Origin: Nonomuraea jabiensis | GTDB lineage: Bacteria; Actinomycetota; Actinomycetes; Streptosporangiales; Streptosporangiaceae | DNA: 64,000 nucleotides | Direction: 5' to 3' | Assembly: GCF_014204795.1 (NCBI RefSeq) | Contig: NZ_JACHMB010000001.1 | Span: 3,534,001-3,598,000 of the forward strand | Shown: positions 1-10,867 of the stretch, in pieces | Layout of the letters: every line of letters begins with the position of its first letter | How positions within the stretch are numbered: the first letter of the stretch is position 1 | Position numbers and translations under genes: made by a program | The notes under the pieces: generated by a model | Seen by the model: only the letters and a program-made list of their open reading frames with translations | Databases searched by the model: none | Told to the model about the DNA's origin: nothing

Positions 1-390
1 GTGCTCACCTTCAGCTTCATCATCTGGGTGCGGGCCTCGCTGCCGCGCGTGCGCTACGACCAGCTCATGTCGCTGGGCTGGAAGGTGCTGATCCCCGTCA
101 ACCTGGCGTGGATCCTGCTCGTGGCCGGCGTGCGCAGCGTGATGCTCAACGAGGAGTCCCGGATGATCGCCCTCGGCGTGACCGGGGTCGTCGTGATCGG
201 CGCGCTGGCCATCTGGATGCGGTTCGACACCGTCAACCAGCGGCGCAAGGAGGCCCAGAAGGCCCAGGTCGAGGCCGAGTTCGAGGAACTGTCCGAAGAG
301 CCGACGGCAGGTGGCTTCCCGGTGCCGCCGCTCGATCTGCCGCACTACCACGGGGTGCAGCACAAGGAGATTCCCAGTGGGACTAACTGA
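1..390 (+). CDS. nuoH: NADH-quinone oxidoreductase subunit H, C-terminal part
   Basis: This is the 3' end of the NuoH gene; the first codon in the window is internal, so the true start lies outside. The visible 129 residues carry the well-conserved RxxLPRxRYDQLMxxGWK motif near the N-terminal edge, followed by two hydrophobic segments and a charged cytoplasmic tail. NuoH is the membrane subunit of respiratory complex I that contacts the peripheral arm at the quinone site. The tail after the last membrane helix is long and Glu/Lys-rich, as in actinobacteria. Its stop codon lies 14 bases inside the next gene, nuoI, so the two are probably translationally coupled. Confidence 0.95.
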   Translation: MLTFSFIIWVRASLPRVRYDQLMSLGWKVLIPVNLAWILLVAGVRSVMLNEESRMIALGVTGVVVIGALAIWMRFDTVNQRRKEAQKAQVEAEFEELSEEPTAGGFPVPPLDLPHYHGVQHKEIPSGTN

Positions 391-892
391 TTGGCTGAAC
401 CCCGTCAAGGGCTTCGGGGTCACCTTCCACACCATGTTCAAGAAGCCCGTCACGACGAACTACCCGGAGGAGAAGAAGCCGACGGCTCCTCGCTTCCACG
501 GGCGTCACCAGCTCAACCGCTGGCCTGACGGGCTGGAGAAGTGCGTCGGCTGCGAGCTGTGCGCCTGGGCGTGTCCGGCCGACGCGATCTACGTCGAGGG
601 CGCGGACAACACCGACGAGGAGCGGTTCTCGCCGGGTGAGCGTTACGGGCGCACGTACCAGATCAACTATCTGCGGTGCATCCTCTGCGGTCTGTGCATC
701 GAGGCCTGCCCGACCCGGGCGCTCACCATGACCAACGAGTACGAGCTCGCCGACACCTCCCGAGAGAGCCTCATCTTCACCAAGGAGATGCTGCTCGCGC
801 CGCTGACACAGGGCATGGAGCAGCCGCCGCACCCCATGCGGCTCGGTGAGACCGAAGAGGACTACTACCGGCTGGGGCGGACCAATGGGTGA
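377..892 (+). CDS. nuoI: NADH-quinone oxidoreductase subunit I
   Basis: A 171-aa ferredoxin-like subunit that carries two [4Fe-4S] clusters in the peripheral arm of complex I and passes electrons towards quinone. Both cluster motifs are intact: [12 protein letters not shown] near residue 55 and [12 protein letters not shown] near residue 100. The GTG at 377 was chosen because it gives the usual N-terminus ([16 protein letters not shown]) and overlaps the nuoH stop; the longer upstream reading is only the nuoH tail in another frame. It is followed without a gap by nuoJ. Confidence 0.96.
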   Translation: MGLTDWLNPVKGFGVTFHTMFKKPVTTNYPEEKKPTAPRFHGRHQLNRWPDGLEKCVGCELCAWACPADAIYVEGADNTDEERFSPGERYGRTYQINYLRCILCGLCIEACPTRALTMTNEYELADTSRESLIFTKEMLLAPLTQGMEQPPHPMRLGETEEDYYRLGRTNG

Positions 893-1694
893 GACCATCA
901 CGTTCTGGGTGCTCGCCGTCGTGTCCGTCGGCGCCGCGCTCGGCATGGTCTTCAACAGGAAGGCCGTGTACTCCGCGCTGATGCTCGGCACGGTGATGCT
1001 CAGCCTCGCGGTCCTGTACGCCGTGCAGGACGCGCCCTTCCTGGCCGCGGTGCAGATCATCGTCTACACCGGCGCGATCATGATGCTGTTCCTGTTCGTG
1101 CTCATGCTGGTGGGCGTCGACTCCTCCGACTCCTTCGTCGAGACGCTGAAGGGCCAGCGCTTCTGGGCCTCCATCGCGGCTCTCGGCTTCCTGGTGCTGA
1201 TCGTCGTGGCCTTCGGCAACGCGATCTTCGCCGATCAGGCGGGGCTGGCGCAGGCCACGGCGCAGGGCGGCTACATCCGCTCGATCGCGCTGCTGCTGTT
1301 CACCAAGTACGTGTTCGCGTTCGAGATCACCTCGGCGCTGCTGATCACGGCGGCGCTGGGCGCGATGGTGCTGGCGCACCGCGAGCGGCTCACCGAGAAG
1401 CCGACGCAGAAGGACCTGGCCCGCGCCAGGTTCCTCGGTGACCAGCCGTCGCCGCTGCCGGGCCCCGGCACCTACGCCAGGAGCAACGCCATCGACATGC
1501 CGGCGCTGCTGCCCGACGGGTCGGTCGCCCCGTCCTCGGTCAACCGCTACATCGCCCGCTACGACGTGGAGCACGGCCACCTGCCGGCCGACCCGAAGCT
1601 CGCCGAGGCCATCAAGCACACGGCTGAGGAAGACGCCGAGGAGCGCGCCATCGAGCGGGATGACAGCGAGCAGAACAATGAGGTGACCAAGTGA
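885..1694 (+). CDS. nuoJ: NADH-quinone oxidoreductase subunit J
   Basis: A 269-aa membrane subunit of complex I with five hydrophobic segments in the first 170 residues and a long hydrophilic C-terminal extension of about 100 residues, typical of actinobacterial NuoJ. The ATG at 885 overlaps the nuoI stop by 8 bases and begins [15 protein letters not shown], matching the family start. The third helix region ([22 protein letters not shown]) is the conserved NuoJ signature with the pi-bulge helix. The gene ends in a GTGA overlap with nuoK. Confidence 0.96.
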   Translation: MGETITFWVLAVVSVGAALGMVFNRKAVYSALMLGTVMLSLAVLYAVQDAPFLAAVQIIVYTGAIMMLFLFVLMLVGVDSSDSFVETLKGQRFWASIAALGFLVLIVVAFGNAIFADQAGLAQATAQGGYIRSIALLLFTKYVFAFEITSALLITAALGAMVLAHRERLTEKPTQKDLARARFLGDQPSPLPGPGTYARSNAIDMPALLPDGSVAPSSVNRYIARYDVEHGHLPADPKLAEAIKHTAEEDAEERAIERDDSEQNNEVTK

Positions 1695-1987
1695 CGACGC
1701 ACTACCTCGTCCTGTCCGGCCTGCTGTTCGCCATCGGCGCTCTGGGCGTGCTGATCCGGCGCAACGCCATCGTGGTGTTCATGTGCGTGGAGCTCATGCT
1801 CAACGCCTGCAACCTCGCCTTCGTCACCTTCTCCAGGCAGGTCGGCAACCTGGAAGGCCAGATCATCGCGTTCTTCGTGATGGTGGTGGCCGCGGCCGAG
1901 GTCGTGGTCGGCCTGGCAATCATCGTGACGATCTTCCGAACCCGCAGGTCCGCGTCGGTCGACGACGCGAACCTGCTGAAGTACTAA
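1691..1987 (+). CDS. nuoK: NADH-quinone oxidoreductase subunit K
   Basis: A 98-aa, three-helix membrane subunit of complex I. The conserved glutamates of the proton pathway are visible in helix 2 ([14 protein letters not shown]) and helix 3 ([13 protein letters not shown]). The GTG start sits in a 4-base overlap with the nuoJ stop. Length matches the family (about 100 aa). It belongs to the antiporter-like proton-pumping arm and lies between nuoJ and nuoL in the canonical order. Confidence 0.97.
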   Translation: MTTHYLVLSGLLFAIGALGVLIRRNAIVVFMCVELMLNACNLAFVTFSRQVGNLEGQIIAFFVMVVAAAEVVVGLAIIVTIFRTRRSASVDDANLLKY

Positions 1988-1997
1988 GAGGTGACTG

Positions 1998-3905
1998 GTG
2001 GAATCTCCTGTTGAGATCATCCAGCACACCGGCGGCGTGATCGGGGTCTCCTGGCTGATGATCGCCCTCCCTCTCGTGGGGGCGGCCATCCTGCTGGTGC
2101 TGGGCCGGTTCACCAACCGCTGGGGCCATCTGCTGGGCGTGGCCATGTCCCTCGCCTCGTTCGTCGTGGCGGTGCTGGCGTTCTTCGAGCTCGTCGGGTT
2201 CGGGGAAGAGCAGCGCCGCAGGGCGGTCGAGCTCTACGACTTCATCCCCGGCATGGTGAAGATGGGGCTGCTGATCGACCCGCTGTCGATCAGCTTCGCG
2301 CTGCTGATCACCGGTGTCGGTTCGCTGATCCACATCTACTCGATCGGCTACATGTCGCACGACGAGCACCGGCGCAGGTTCTTCGGATACCTGAACCTGT
2401 TCGTCTCCGCGATGCTCCTGCTGGTGCTGTCCGACAACTACGTGGGCCTGTTCATCGGCTGGGAGGGCGTCGGTCTGGCGTCGTACCTGCTGATCGGGTT
2501 CTGGCAGTTCAAGCCGTCGGCGGCGGTCGCGGCGAAGAAGGCGTTCGTCGTCAACCGCGTCGGTGACTTCGGCCTGCTGGTCGGCATGTTCCTCATCTGG
2601 ACCACGTTCGGCACGCTGACGTTCAAGACCCTCGGCGAGCAGATCACGCCGGGCCAGGAGAACGGCACCATGCTGGCCATCGGCCTGCTGCTGCTCCTCG
2701 GCGCGTGCGGCAAGTCCGCCCAGCTCCCGCTGCAGTCCTGGCTCCTGGACGCCATGGAGGGCCCGACCCCCGTGTCGGCCCTGATCCACGCGGCGACCAT
2801 GGTCACCGCCGGCGTCTACCTGGTGGTCCGCTCGGGGGCGTTCTTCTTCCCCGAGGGCTCGGGCGCGGCGCTCGCCGTCGCCATCGTCGGCGCGGCCACG
2901 CTGCTCGCCGGTGCGATCATCGGTTGCGCCAAGGACGACATCAAGAAGGGCCTGGCCGGTTCGACGATGTCGCAGATCGGCTACATGATGCTCGGCGCGG
3001 GCCTCGGCCCCGCGGGGTACGCGTTCGCGATCGGTCACCTGATCACGCACGGCTTCTTCAAGGCCAACATGTTCCTCGGCGCCGGTTCGGTCATGCACGG
3101 CATGAACGACGAGGTGAACATGCGGAAGTTCGGCGGGCTGCGCAAGTTCATGCCGGTCACCTTCGTGACCTTCTTCATCGGCTACCTGGCGATCATTGGC
3201 TTCCCGCTGCTGTCCGGTTACTTCACCAAGGACGGCATCATCGAGACCGCGGTCCACCACCAGCCGGTGCTGGGCTGGCTGGCCGTGCTCGGCGCGGGCA
3301 TCACCGGCTTCTACATGTCGCGGATGGTCTTCATGACCTTCTTCGGTGAGAAGCGCTGGGCCGAGGACGCCCACCCGCACGAGTCGCCGGCCGTCATGAC
3401 CTGGCCGCTGATCATCCTGTCGATCGGCTCGATCGGGCTGGGCGGCTACCTGGTGCTGAACGGGACTCTGTACGACTTCCTGAAGCCCGCTGTCGGTGGC
3501 GACGGACCCGCGCCGCACTTCGACTTCACCAGCACGCCCGGTCTCGCCACCCTCGCGCTCGTCGCGGTCGGCGCGGCCTTCGCCTGGATGAGGTACGGCC
3601 GGGCCGAGGTGCCCGCCGTGCAGCCGCGGGCTTCGTTCCTCACCACGTTCGCCCGCCGTGACCTCTACGGCGACGCGATCAACGAGTCGCTCTTCATGCG
3701 CCCCGGCCAGTGGCTGACCCGCATCGCGGTGTTCTTCGACAACCGGGGCATCGACGGGCTGGTCAACGGCCTGGCCGCGGGCATCGGGGGCACCTCGGGG
3801 CGCATGCGGAGGCTCCAGACGGGCTTCGCCAGAACGTACGCGCTGTCCATCTTCATCGGTGCCGCCCTGCTGACCGGCGCCCTGCTCCTCGTTGGGAACC
3901 TCTGA
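1998..3905 (+). CDS. nuoL: NADH-quinone oxidoreductase subunit L
   Basis: A 635-aa proton-translocating antiporter-like subunit of complex I. It has the N-terminal oxidoreductase domain ([33 protein letters not shown]), the core Proton_antipo_M domain with the [15 protein letters not shown] segment carrying the key Glu, and the broken-helix Lys/His residues ([16 protein letters not shown]). The C-terminal part has the extra lateral and transmembrane helices that set NuoL apart from NuoM and NuoN. The GTG start has an AAGAGGTGA Shine-Dalgarno. It overlaps nuoM by one base. Confidence 0.97.
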   Translation: MESPVEIIQHTGGVIGVSWLMIALPLVGAAILLVLGRFTNRWGHLLGVAMSLASFVVAVLAFFELVGFGEEQRRRAVELYDFIPGMVKMGLLIDPLSISFALLITGVGSLIHIYSIGYMSHDEHRRRFFGYLNLFVSAMLLLVLSDNYVGLFIGWEGVGLASYLLIGFWQFKPSAAVAAKKAFVVNRVGDFGLLVGMFLIWTTFGTLTFKTLGEQITPGQENGTMLAIGLLLLLGACGKSAQLPLQSWLLDAMEGPTPVSALIHAATMVTAGVYLVVRSGAFFFPEGSGAALAVAIVGAATLLAGAIIGCAKDDIKKGLAGSTMSQIGYMMLGAGLGPAGYAFAIGHLITHGFFKANMFLGAGSVMHGMNDEVNMRKFGGLRKFMPVTFVTFFIGYLAIIGFPLLSGYFTKDGIIETAVHHQPVLGWLAVLGAGITGFYMSRMVFMTFFGEKRWAEDAHPHESPAVMTWPLIILSIGSIGLGGYLVLNGTLYDFLKPAVGGDGPAPHFDFTSTPGLATLALVAVGAAFAWMRYGRAEVPAVQPRASFLTTFARRDLYGDAINESLFMRPGQWLTRIAVFFDNRGIDGLVNGLAAGIGGTSGRMRRLQTGFARTYALSIFIGAALLTGALLLVGNL

Positions 3906-5464
3906 TGTCACCCTGGCTTCCGATACTCATGGCGGTGCCCGTGGTGGGCGCCATCGTGGTGGCCCTGCTTCCCAAGGGCAGTGACAAGCTGGCCAAGCAG
4001 GTCACCCTGCTGGTCTCGCTGCTGACGCTGGTCCTCACGGGTGTCATGGCCGCCGGGTTCAAGCCGACCGGTCCGCGCTTCCAGTTCACCGCCGAGTACA
4101 ACTGGATCCCGAGCTTCGGCGTGAAGTTCGGGGTCGGCGTGGACGGCGTCGCGCTCGTGCTGATCGCGCTCTCGGTGGTGCTGGTGCCGATCGTGGTGCT
4201 GGCCTCCTGGCACGACGCCGACGGCGTCAAGACCGCCGACGGCACGCTCATCACGCCCAAGCGGTCGGTGAAGACGTACTTCTCGCTGCTGCTCGTGCTC
4301 GAGACGATGATGATCGGCGTCTTCGCGGCGACCGACATCTTCCTCTTCTACGTGTTCTTCGAAGCCATGCTGATCCCGATGTACTTCATGATCGGGTCGT
4401 ACGGCGGCGCCCAGCGGTCCTACGCGGCCGTCAAGTTCCTGCTGTACTCGCTGTTCGGCGGCCTGCTCATGCTGGTCGCGGTCATCGGGCTCTACGTGGT
4501 CGGCGGCAGCAAGACCTTCATGTTCCCCGAGCTGATCGGGGTCGTGCAGGACCCGGCCATGCAGAAGTGGCTGTTCGCGGGCTTCTTCATCGCCTTCGCG
4601 ATCAAGGCGCCGCTCTGGCCGGTGCACACCTGGCTGCCCGACGCGGCCGCGCAGGCTCCGGCCGGTGCCGCCGTGCTGCTGGTGGGCGTGCTGGACAAGG
4701 TCGGCACGTTCGGGATGCTCCGCTTCTGCCTGGAGCTGTTCCCCGACGCGGCCAAGGCGTTCACGATGCCGATCGTCGTACTGGCGGTCATCAGCATCAT
4801 CTACGGCGCCATCGTGGCCATCGGGCAGACCGACATGAAGCGGCTCATCGCGTACACGTCGATCTCCCACTTCGGGTTCATCGTGCTCGGCGTGTTCGCC
4901 ATGTCGTCGGTCGCCCAGTCCGGCGCGGCCCTCTACATGGTCAACCACGGCTTCGCCACCGGCGCGCTGTTCCTGGCCGCGGGCTTCCTCATCGCCAGGC
5001 GCGGCTCGCCGTTCATCGGGGACTACGGAGGCGTGCAGAGCGTCGCACCGGTGCTTGCGGGCTTCTTCCTGGTCGCCGGTCTGGCCGGTCTGTCGCTGCC
5101 GGGGCTCTCCTCGTTCGTGAGCGAGTTCATGGTCATGATCGGCACGTACTCCAGCCAGGCCCACGGGTCGGGCGCCCTGACGGTGGCCGCGGTGGTCGCC
5201 GCGGTGGCGGTCATCCTCGCCGCCGTCTACATCCTGTGGATGGTCCAGCGGACCATGAACGGGCCGACGGCCGAGCCGGTCAAGGCGTTCAAGGACCTGA
5301 ACGCCCGCGAGATCTGGGTGCTGGCTCCGCTGGTCGCCCTGATCATCGGCTTCGGCTTCTTCCCCAAGCCGCTGCTCGACGTGATCAACCCGTCGGTGCA
5401 CCAGACGCTGACCAACGTGAAGGTGCCCACCTCCACCATCGCTGAGAAGGGGACAGGTCAGTGA
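3905..5464 (+). CDS. nuoM: NADH-quinone oxidoreductase subunit M
   Basis: A 519-aa antiporter-like subunit of complex I. The start ATG at 3905 lies in a TGATG junction with the nuoL stop, giving [15 protein letters not shown]. Conserved features include FFEAMLIPMYFMIG (functional Glu in helix 5), the IAFAIKAPLWPVHTWLPDAAAQAPAGAAVLL signature around residue 230 and the KRLIAYTSISHFGFIVLG segment. The long reading frame open upstream is a NuoL shadow. The gene couples to nuoN through a GTGA overlap. Confidence 0.97.
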   Translation: MSPWLPILMAVPVVGAIVVALLPKGSDKLAKQVTLLVSLLTLVLTGVMAAGFKPTGPRFQFTAEYNWIPSFGVKFGVGVDGVALVLIALSVVLVPIVVLASWHDADGVKTADGTLITPKRSVKTYFSLLLVLETMMIGVFAATDIFLFYVFFEAMLIPMYFMIGSYGGAQRSYAAVKFLLYSLFGGLLMLVAVIGLYVVGGSKTFMFPELIGVVQDPAMQKWLFAGFFIAFAIKAPLWPVHTWLPDAAAQAPAGAAVLLVGVLDKVGTFGMLRFCLELFPDAAKAFTMPIVVLAVISIIYGAIVAIGQTDMKRLIAYTSISHFGFIVLGVFAMSSVAQSGAALYMVNHGFATGALFLAAGFLIARRGSPFIGDYGGVQSVAPVLAGFFLVAGLAGLSLPGLSSFVSEFMVMIGTYSSQAHGSGALTVAAVVAAVAVILAAVYILWMVQRTMNGPTAEPVKAFKDLNAREIWVLAPLVALIIGFGFFPKPLLDVINPSVHQTLTNVKVPTSTIAEKGTGQ

Positions 5465-7044
5465 ACTCCATCCCAGCGCCGACAATCGAGTACGGCACGC
5501 TGGCGCCGCTGCTGGTGGTGTTCGGCGCGGCCGTCATCGGAGTGCTCGTCGAGGCGTTCGCGCCGCGATACCTGCGTAAGTCGATCCACGTCCCGCTCAC
5601 CCTGCTGAGCCTGTTCGGCGCGTTCGCCCTGGTGCTCGTGCAGGTGCTGCGCGGCAACGTGCCCACCGCCCCGGTCGCCATGGGCGCCGTCGCGGTGGAC
5701 GGGCCCGCCCTGTTCATCTGGGGCGTCATCCTCGTCCTGTCGTTCGTGTGCGTGCTGCTGATCAACGACGAGGGCCACTTCGTCGCCTCGGCCGCGGCCG
5801 TGCCCGGCAGCGCCGACGAGGAGGAGGCCGAGGCCGCGGGCGGCGGGCACACCGAGGTGTACCCGCTGGTGCTGTTCGCGGTCGGCGGCATGCTGCTCTT
5901 CCCGGCCGCCCACGACCTGCTGATGATGTTCGTCGGCCTCGAGGTCATGTCGCTGCCGCTCTACCTGCTGTGCGGCCTGGCCCGCCGGCGCCGCCTCCTG
6001 TCGCAGGAGGCGTCCATGAAGTACTTCCTGCTGGGCGCGTTCTCCTCGGCCTTCTTCCTGTACGGCACCGCGATGGTGTACGGCTTCGCCGGCACCGTCT
6101 CCCTGCCGGGCATCAACGAGGCCATGGCCAGGAGCGCCTCGCTGGACCCGATCCTGATGCTCGGCCTCGCGCTGCTCGGCGTGGGCCTGCTGTTCAAGAT
6201 CGGTGCGGCACCGTTCCACGCCTGGAAGCCGGACGTCTACCAGGGCGCTCCGACGCCCATCACCGCCCTCATGGCCTCCGGCACGCTGGTCGCGGCCGTG
6301 GGCGCCGTGCTGCGGGTGTTCTGGGTGGGTCTGGGTAACCTCGACTGGAACTGGCGGCCGATCATCTGGGGCGTCGCCGCCCTGACCATGATCGTCGGCT
6401 CCATCCTGGCGATCACGCAGACCGAGATCAAGAGGATGCTGGCGTACTCGTCCATCGCGCACGCGGGCTTCCTGCTCGTCGGCGTGATGGCCACGTTCGG
6501 CTCCGCCCAGCAGAACGCGGTCTCCCTGAAGGCGATCCTGTTCTACCTGGCGGTCTACGGCATCACGACGGTCGGCGCGTTCGCGGTGGTCACGCTCGTA
6601 CGCGACCCGGGCGGCGAGGCCGGGCACCTGTCGCGCTGGGCCGGGCTCGGCAAGCGCGCGCCGGTGCTGGCCGGGGTGTTCGCCTTCTTCCTGCTGGCCT
6701 TCGCCGGCATCCCGCTGACGAGCGGCTTCTTCGGCAAGTACGCCGTCTTCGCCGCCGCCCTGAACAGCGGCACGCAGCCCGGCGACTCGATGGGCGGCTG
6801 GATGGCCGGCCTGGTCGTGGTGGGTGTGGTGGCCTCGGCCATCGCCGCGTTCTTCTACGTCCGCGTGATCGTGCTGATGTTCTTCAGCGAGCCGGCGGCC
6901 GACGGTCCGGCGATCGCGGTGCCCAGTATGGGGACCGTGGCCGTCATCGCCGTTTCGTTGCTGGTTACCGTAGGAGTGGGGCTCTACCCGGAGTCCGTGC
7001 TCGGTGTTGCCAACGACGCTGCTCGCAGCCTGTTCATCAGATAA
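5461..7044 (+). CDS. nuoN: NADH-quinone oxidoreductase subunit N
   Basis: A 527-aa third antiporter-like subunit of complex I and the last gene of the nuo operon. Signature segments include FVGLEVMSLPLYLLCGLARRRR, SMKYFLLGAFSSAFFLYGTAM, FHAWKPDVYQGAPTPITALMA and KRMLAYSSIAHAGFLLVG. A loop of about 25 Glu/Ala/Gly-rich residues around position 115 (ADEEEAEAAGGGHTE) is an insert often seen in actinobacterial NuoN. The GTG start overlaps the nuoM stop by 4 bases. A polyprenyl synthase follows after 11 bases. Confidence 0.96.
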   Translation: MNSIPAPTIEYGTLAPLLVVFGAAVIGVLVEAFAPRYLRKSIHVPLTLLSLFGAFALVLVQVLRGNVPTAPVAMGAVAVDGPALFIWGVILVLSFVCVLLINDEGHFVASAAAVPGSADEEEAEAAGGGHTEVYPLVLFAVGGMLLFPAAHDLLMMFVGLEVMSLPLYLLCGLARRRRLLSQEASMKYFLLGAFSSAFFLYGTAMVYGFAGTVSLPGINEAMARSASLDPILMLGLALLGVGLLFKIGAAPFHAWKPDVYQGAPTPITALMASGTLVAAVGAVLRVFWVGLGNLDWNWRPIIWGVAALTMIVGSILAITQTEIKRMLAYSSIAHAGFLLVGVMATFGSAQQNAVSLKAILFYLAVYGITTVGAFAVVTLVRDPGGEAGHLSRWAGLGKRAPVLAGVFAFFLLAFAGIPLTSGFFGKYAVFAAALNSGTQPGDSMGGWMAGLVVVGVVASAIAAFFYVRVIVLMFFSEPAADGPAIAVPSMGTVAVIAVSLLVTVGVGLYPESVLGVANDAARSLFIR

Positions 7045-7055
7045 GGGGATCTCGT

Positions 7056-8045
7056 ATGTCTGCGCCTCCCGTGGTTGACCTTCCCATCGAGGACGAACGG
7101 CTGGCGCAGGACGTGGCCACCGGACTGGCCGCGGTCGAGAAGCTCCTGCGTTCGTCGGTGGAGAGCGAGGACGCCTTCGTCACGGAGGCGTCCAAGCACC
7201 TCATCGAGGCCGGCGGCAAGCGGTTCCGTACGCTGATGGTGCTGCTGGCCGCGCAGTTCGGCGACCCGTCCGCGCCGGGGGTCGTGCCCGGCGCGGTGGT
7301 GATCGAGCTGACCCACCTGGGTTCGCTCTACCACGACGACGTCATGGACGAGGCCCCGGTCCGCCGGGGCTCCCCGTCCGCCAACGCCCGGTGGGACAAC
7401 ACCGTGGCCATCCTCACCGGCGACTATCTGTTCGCCCAGGCGTCCGACCTGCTCGCGGACCTCGGTCCCGAGCTGATCCGCATCCAGGCTCAGACGTTCT
7501 CCCGCCTCGTCCAGGGGCAGATCCGCGAGACCGTCGGGCCGCGCGACGGCGAGGACCCGATCGGCCACTACCTGAGCGTGCTCGCCGACAAGACGGGCTC
7601 CCTGATCGCCGCCTCCGGCCGCTTCGGCGCGCTGCTGTCCGGCGCGCCCGCGGACGTCGAGGAGCGGCTCAGCCGCGCGTGCGAGGCCATCGGCGTGGCC
7701 TGGCAGCTCGGTGACGACCTGCTGGACGTGGCCTCGTCCGGCGCCCAGTCGGGCAAGACGCCGGGGACCGACCTGCGGGAGGGGATCAAGACCCTCCCGG
7801 TTCTGTACGCTCTGGCGTCGGAGGAGCCGTCGCGGCTGCGCGAGCTGCTGGCGGGGCCGGTGGCCGAGGAGGATGTGGAGGAGGCGCTGACCCTGCTCCG
7901 CGCCGACCCGGCGATGGCGCAGGCTCGGGCGGAGCTGGAATCCTGGGTGGACCGCGCCCGTACCGACATCTCCGGCCTTCCCGACATCCCCGCCAGGTCC
8001 GCATTTTTGGCGCTATGTGACTACGTGGTCCAGCGTTCCGGCTGA
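7056..8045 (+). CDS. trans-polyprenyl diphosphate synthase
   Basis: A 329-aa all-trans polyprenyl (probably hepta- to nonaprenyl) diphosphate synthase, which adds isopentenyl units to an allylic diphosphate to make the menaquinone side chain. Visible motifs are GGKRFRTLM (substrate phosphate binding), the first aspartate-rich motif HDDVMDEAPVRRG near residue 95 and the second, GDDLLD, near residue 227. AAGGGGAT precedes the ATG. Placement directly after nuoN is common in actinomycetes and makes sense because complex I reduces menaquinone. Chain length cannot be read safely from the sequence. The 3' end overlaps the convergent rarD gene by 33 bases. Confidence 0.92.
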   Translation: MSAPPVVDLPIEDERLAQDVATGLAAVEKLLRSSVESEDAFVTEASKHLIEAGGKRFRTLMVLLAAQFGDPSAPGVVPGAVVIELTHLGSLYHDDVMDEAPVRRGSPSANARWDNTVAILTGDYLFAQASDLLADLGPELIRIQAQTFSRLVQGQIRETVGPRDGEDPIGHYLSVLADKTGSLIAASGRFGALLSGAPADVEERLSRACEAIGVAWQLGDDLLDVASSGAQSGKTPGTDLREGIKTLPVLYALASEEPSRLRELLAGPVAEEDVEEALTLLRADPAMAQARAELESWVDRARTDISGLPDIPARSAFLALCDYVVQRSG

Positions 8046-8945
8046 TTTCCTGACCCGCTTCGCAGCGCGCGCCGCCCTGAAGCCGTCGTACGTGAAGATC
8101 GCCAGGGCCAGCCAGACGATCGAGAAGCCGATCCACCGGCTGGACGGCATGGTCTCCTTGGCGATCAGCACGCCGCACGCGAACTGCAGCATCGGTGCGA
8201 TGTACTGCAGCAGCCCCATGGTGCTGAGCGGCACCCGGATGGCCGCCGCCCCGAAGCAGATCAGCGGGATGGCGGTGGCGACCCCGCCGCCGACCAGCAG
8301 CAGGGCGTGCCCGAGTCCGTGGTCGGCGAACGTCCCCTGGCCGTCGGCGTGCAGGAAGAAGATGTAGCCGAGCGCCGGCAGGATCAGCACCAGGGTCTCG
8401 ATCGCGAGGCCCTCGGTGGCCGGCACGTTGGCCCGCTTCTTCAGCAGCCCGTACACGCCGAAGCTCACCGCCAGCGTCAGCGCGATCCACGGCAGCCGCC
8501 CGTAGTCGAGCGTCAGCACCAGCACCGCCAGGGCCCCGAACCCGACGGCCACCCACTGCATCGGCCGCAGCCGCTCCCGCAGCAGCACCACCCCGAACAG
8601 CACGTTGACGAGCGGGTTGATGAAGTAGCCCAGGGCGCTCTCGACGACGTGCCCGCTGTTGACGGCGTAGATGTACGTGCCCCAGTTGAGGGTCACGACC
8701 ATGGCCGCCAGCACCAGCAGCCCCAGCTTCATGGGCTGCTTGAGCAGCGGCCGGAACCACGACCAGTGCCGGCGCACCGCCAGCACGGCCGCGACGGCGA
8801 CCAGCGACCACACCATCCGGTGGGCGAGGATCTCAACGGCTCCGGATGGCTTGAGGAGCGGCCAGTAGAGGGGGAAGAGCCCCCACATCGTGTAGGCGGC
8901 GATCCCGAACAAGACACCGCGCCGAAGGTCAGGCATGAACCCCAT
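8013..8945 (-). CDS. rarD: RarD/EamA family permease
   Basis: A 310-aa ten-helix drug/metabolite-transporter-type membrane protein of the RarD (chloramphenicol-sensitive) subgroup. The N-terminus [40 protein letters not shown] is the RarD signature, with two EamA repeats following. Its physiological substrate is unknown in the family. ATGs at 8945 and 8936 are both possible starts. The gene converges on and overlaps the polyprenyl synthase gene by 33 bases, and diverges from msrA across about 115 bases. Confidence 0.9.
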   Translation of the reverse strand: MGFMPDLRRGVLFGIAAYTMWGLFPLYWPLLKPSGAVEILAHRMVWSLVAVAAVLAVRRHWSWFRPLLKQPMKLGLLVLAAMVVTLNWGTYIYAVNSGHVVESALGYFINPLVNVLFGVVLLRERLRPMQWVAVGFGALAVLVLTLDYGRLPWIALTLAVSFGVYGLLKKRANVPATEGLAIETLVLILPALGYIFFLHADGQGTFADHGLGHALLLVGGGVATAIPLICFGAAAIRVPLSTMGLLQYIAPMLQFACGVLIAKETMPSSRWIGFSIVWLALAIFTYDGFRAARAAKRVRKSAGTLDHVVT

Positions 8946-9059
8946 CTTCGGCCATTACCACCTTTAAACACAAATGCCTATCACTATACGGAAATGTGTA
9001 GAGCTCCTAAAGCGTTAGGGCCTATGTACTCTGGGACGAGACCTACTGGAGGTAGTGCC

Positions 9060-9696
<637 letters not shown>

Positions 9697-9716
<20 letters not shown>

Positions 9717-10067
9717 ACAAGGCGGTCTTCGACGAGGTCTGTGTGCTCTGGGCGGAGCACATGGGCCTGCCTTTCCCCGATGACCTGCATGGCGTGGACA
9801 TCTACGATCGGCCGGTCGTCTACCTGGATTCCTGCATAGCAGGCCCGATCACCAGCTATGTCGGGAGCCAGAGGGGCGTGCTGAACGATCGTCAGCTGCG
9901 AATCGTGAAGGAGTGCGCCCGTGATCTGCGGGCGCTGCTTCCGCGTCTGCGTCGGCGCGAGGGGCGAACGTACGTCGCGCGGCTAGTCCGAATCGGCGAG
10001 CTGATCATCAGCGATGCGCATGCAAGCTCTGAGCAGAGCAAGTAAGCGCGGCGACAATCTTCACTAC
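9697..10067 (+). repeat. Direct repeat copy A (msrA 3' end plus 110-aa ORF)
   Basis: From the last 20 bases of msrA to 22 bases after the 110-aa ORF, this stretch aligns with 22831-23062, in the same orientation and about 13.1 kb away. Copy A is full length. Beyond 10067 the two diverge, with a further patch of similarity (CCAGCACCGC, C/T, ACGCGCT) near 10148 and 23080. The two copies bracket the accessory block. Confidence 0.8.
9713..10045 (+). CDS. hypothetical protein, 110 aa, coupled to msrA
   Basis: A soluble 110-aa protein of no family I recognise. GTG 9713 overlaps the msrA stop (GTGA), suggesting translational coupling. The C-terminal half is Arg/Leu-rich and probably helical ([32 protein letters not shown]). 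A second, broken copy of this gene with the last codons of msrA is found at 22831-23062, where 137 bases are deleted between two GAG triplets. This copy is therefore the intact one. Function unknown. Confidence 0.6.
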
Positions 10068-10234
10068 ATGGTCAAGGGCGAGCCGCCTGCGGCGGCCCGC
10101 CGCGTCGGGCGGTCGCTGGCCGCGCTGCGGCCTGGGGGCCGGTCGCGGCCAGCACCGCCCACGCGCTGACGCTGCCTCGGACTGTGGCTGAGCGGTGCGT
10201 CTCGCCAGATGCCATCGGTCGCTGGACGGCTCCC

Positions 10235-10867
10235 TCAGCCGGATCCGGGGTGAGTCTCTTGCCGCATGCGCTGCTGCTGCCTGAGGAGATGCTCATGGAC
10301 TGCAGCGCGGAGCCCGTCGGCTGATTTCGATGCTGATGACAACACCTCTGCCCAGGGGACACCGGGGTGCAGCTCATGCCAGGGCGGGCGCGGCCCCCGA
10401 CGCCCCGCGCCGGGCGCGTAATTACTGAACCCTTCGACAACGACATTCCATAGCGGCTGGTGATCGTCGATCATTAGCCGCACCGCCTTGGAAGCGAACA
10501 GGTCGTCGACCAGCAAGCATCGGACGTAAAAGTCTGCGGGATCCAGGTCGGCGCACGCGTCTAGTGTTTGGAGGTGTCGCCTGAGCTTGGAGTGAAGCGC
10601 GCCCCTGCTGGCAGAAGTCGACCGTGTGTACCGCCAGCTTGGAGAGGAGTAGGCCGAGCCTACGTACAAGGGGGTCTCGCACAGTGGAGACGACACGGGT
10701 TGGTAGAGGGGACATGCGCCAGCGTAGTAGAGCGCGTAGATGCCTTCGTGATCAAGACGGGCCACGTGGCCTAGCTGGACTGCAGGAGTAGTTTCCAAGG
10801 CCCACTGAACACTGCGAGCAAGGTTCTCCGGGCGGAGCGGGTCGAAGACAGGTACTGCCCTGCTGGG
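10235..10867 (-). pseudogene. Eco29kI-like GIY-YIG restriction endonuclease, frameshifted
   Basis: The translated frame matches the Eco29kI family of GIY-YIG nucleases: FDPLRPENLARSV, then GIYALYYAG and PLYVGSA (the GIY and YIG strands), LRRH, QPLWNVVVEGFSNYAPG and WHELHPGVPWAEVL. Coding-like sequence starts upstream of the only usable start, a TTG at 10798, and runs back to an in-frame TAG at 10868-10870 with no ATG or GTG between. The natural N-terminus has therefore been lost or is shifted out of frame, perhaps from the HTH gene upstream. The family's metal-binding Glu (9 residues before PLWN) is a Val here, codon GTG at 10481-10483, one base from GAG. No methyltransferase is nearby. A dead remnant is most likely. 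Confidence 0.65.

Noticed and set aside
1920..2146. tRNA or rRNA genes anywhere in the window
   Set aside because: I saw no cloverleaf or rRNA sequence while reading, but this was by eye; tRNAscan would be needed to exclude them.
1920..3911. Long antisense frame opposite nuoL
   Set aside because: Arg/Asp/Gln-rich low-complexity translation typical of high-GC antisense frames; nuoL on the other strand is certain. The same applies to 3908-5485, 5458-6627 and 28655-30433.
9006..9019. CCTAA-AGCG-TTAGG dyad between rarD and msrA
   Set aside because: Arms of 5 bp are too short to separate from chance.
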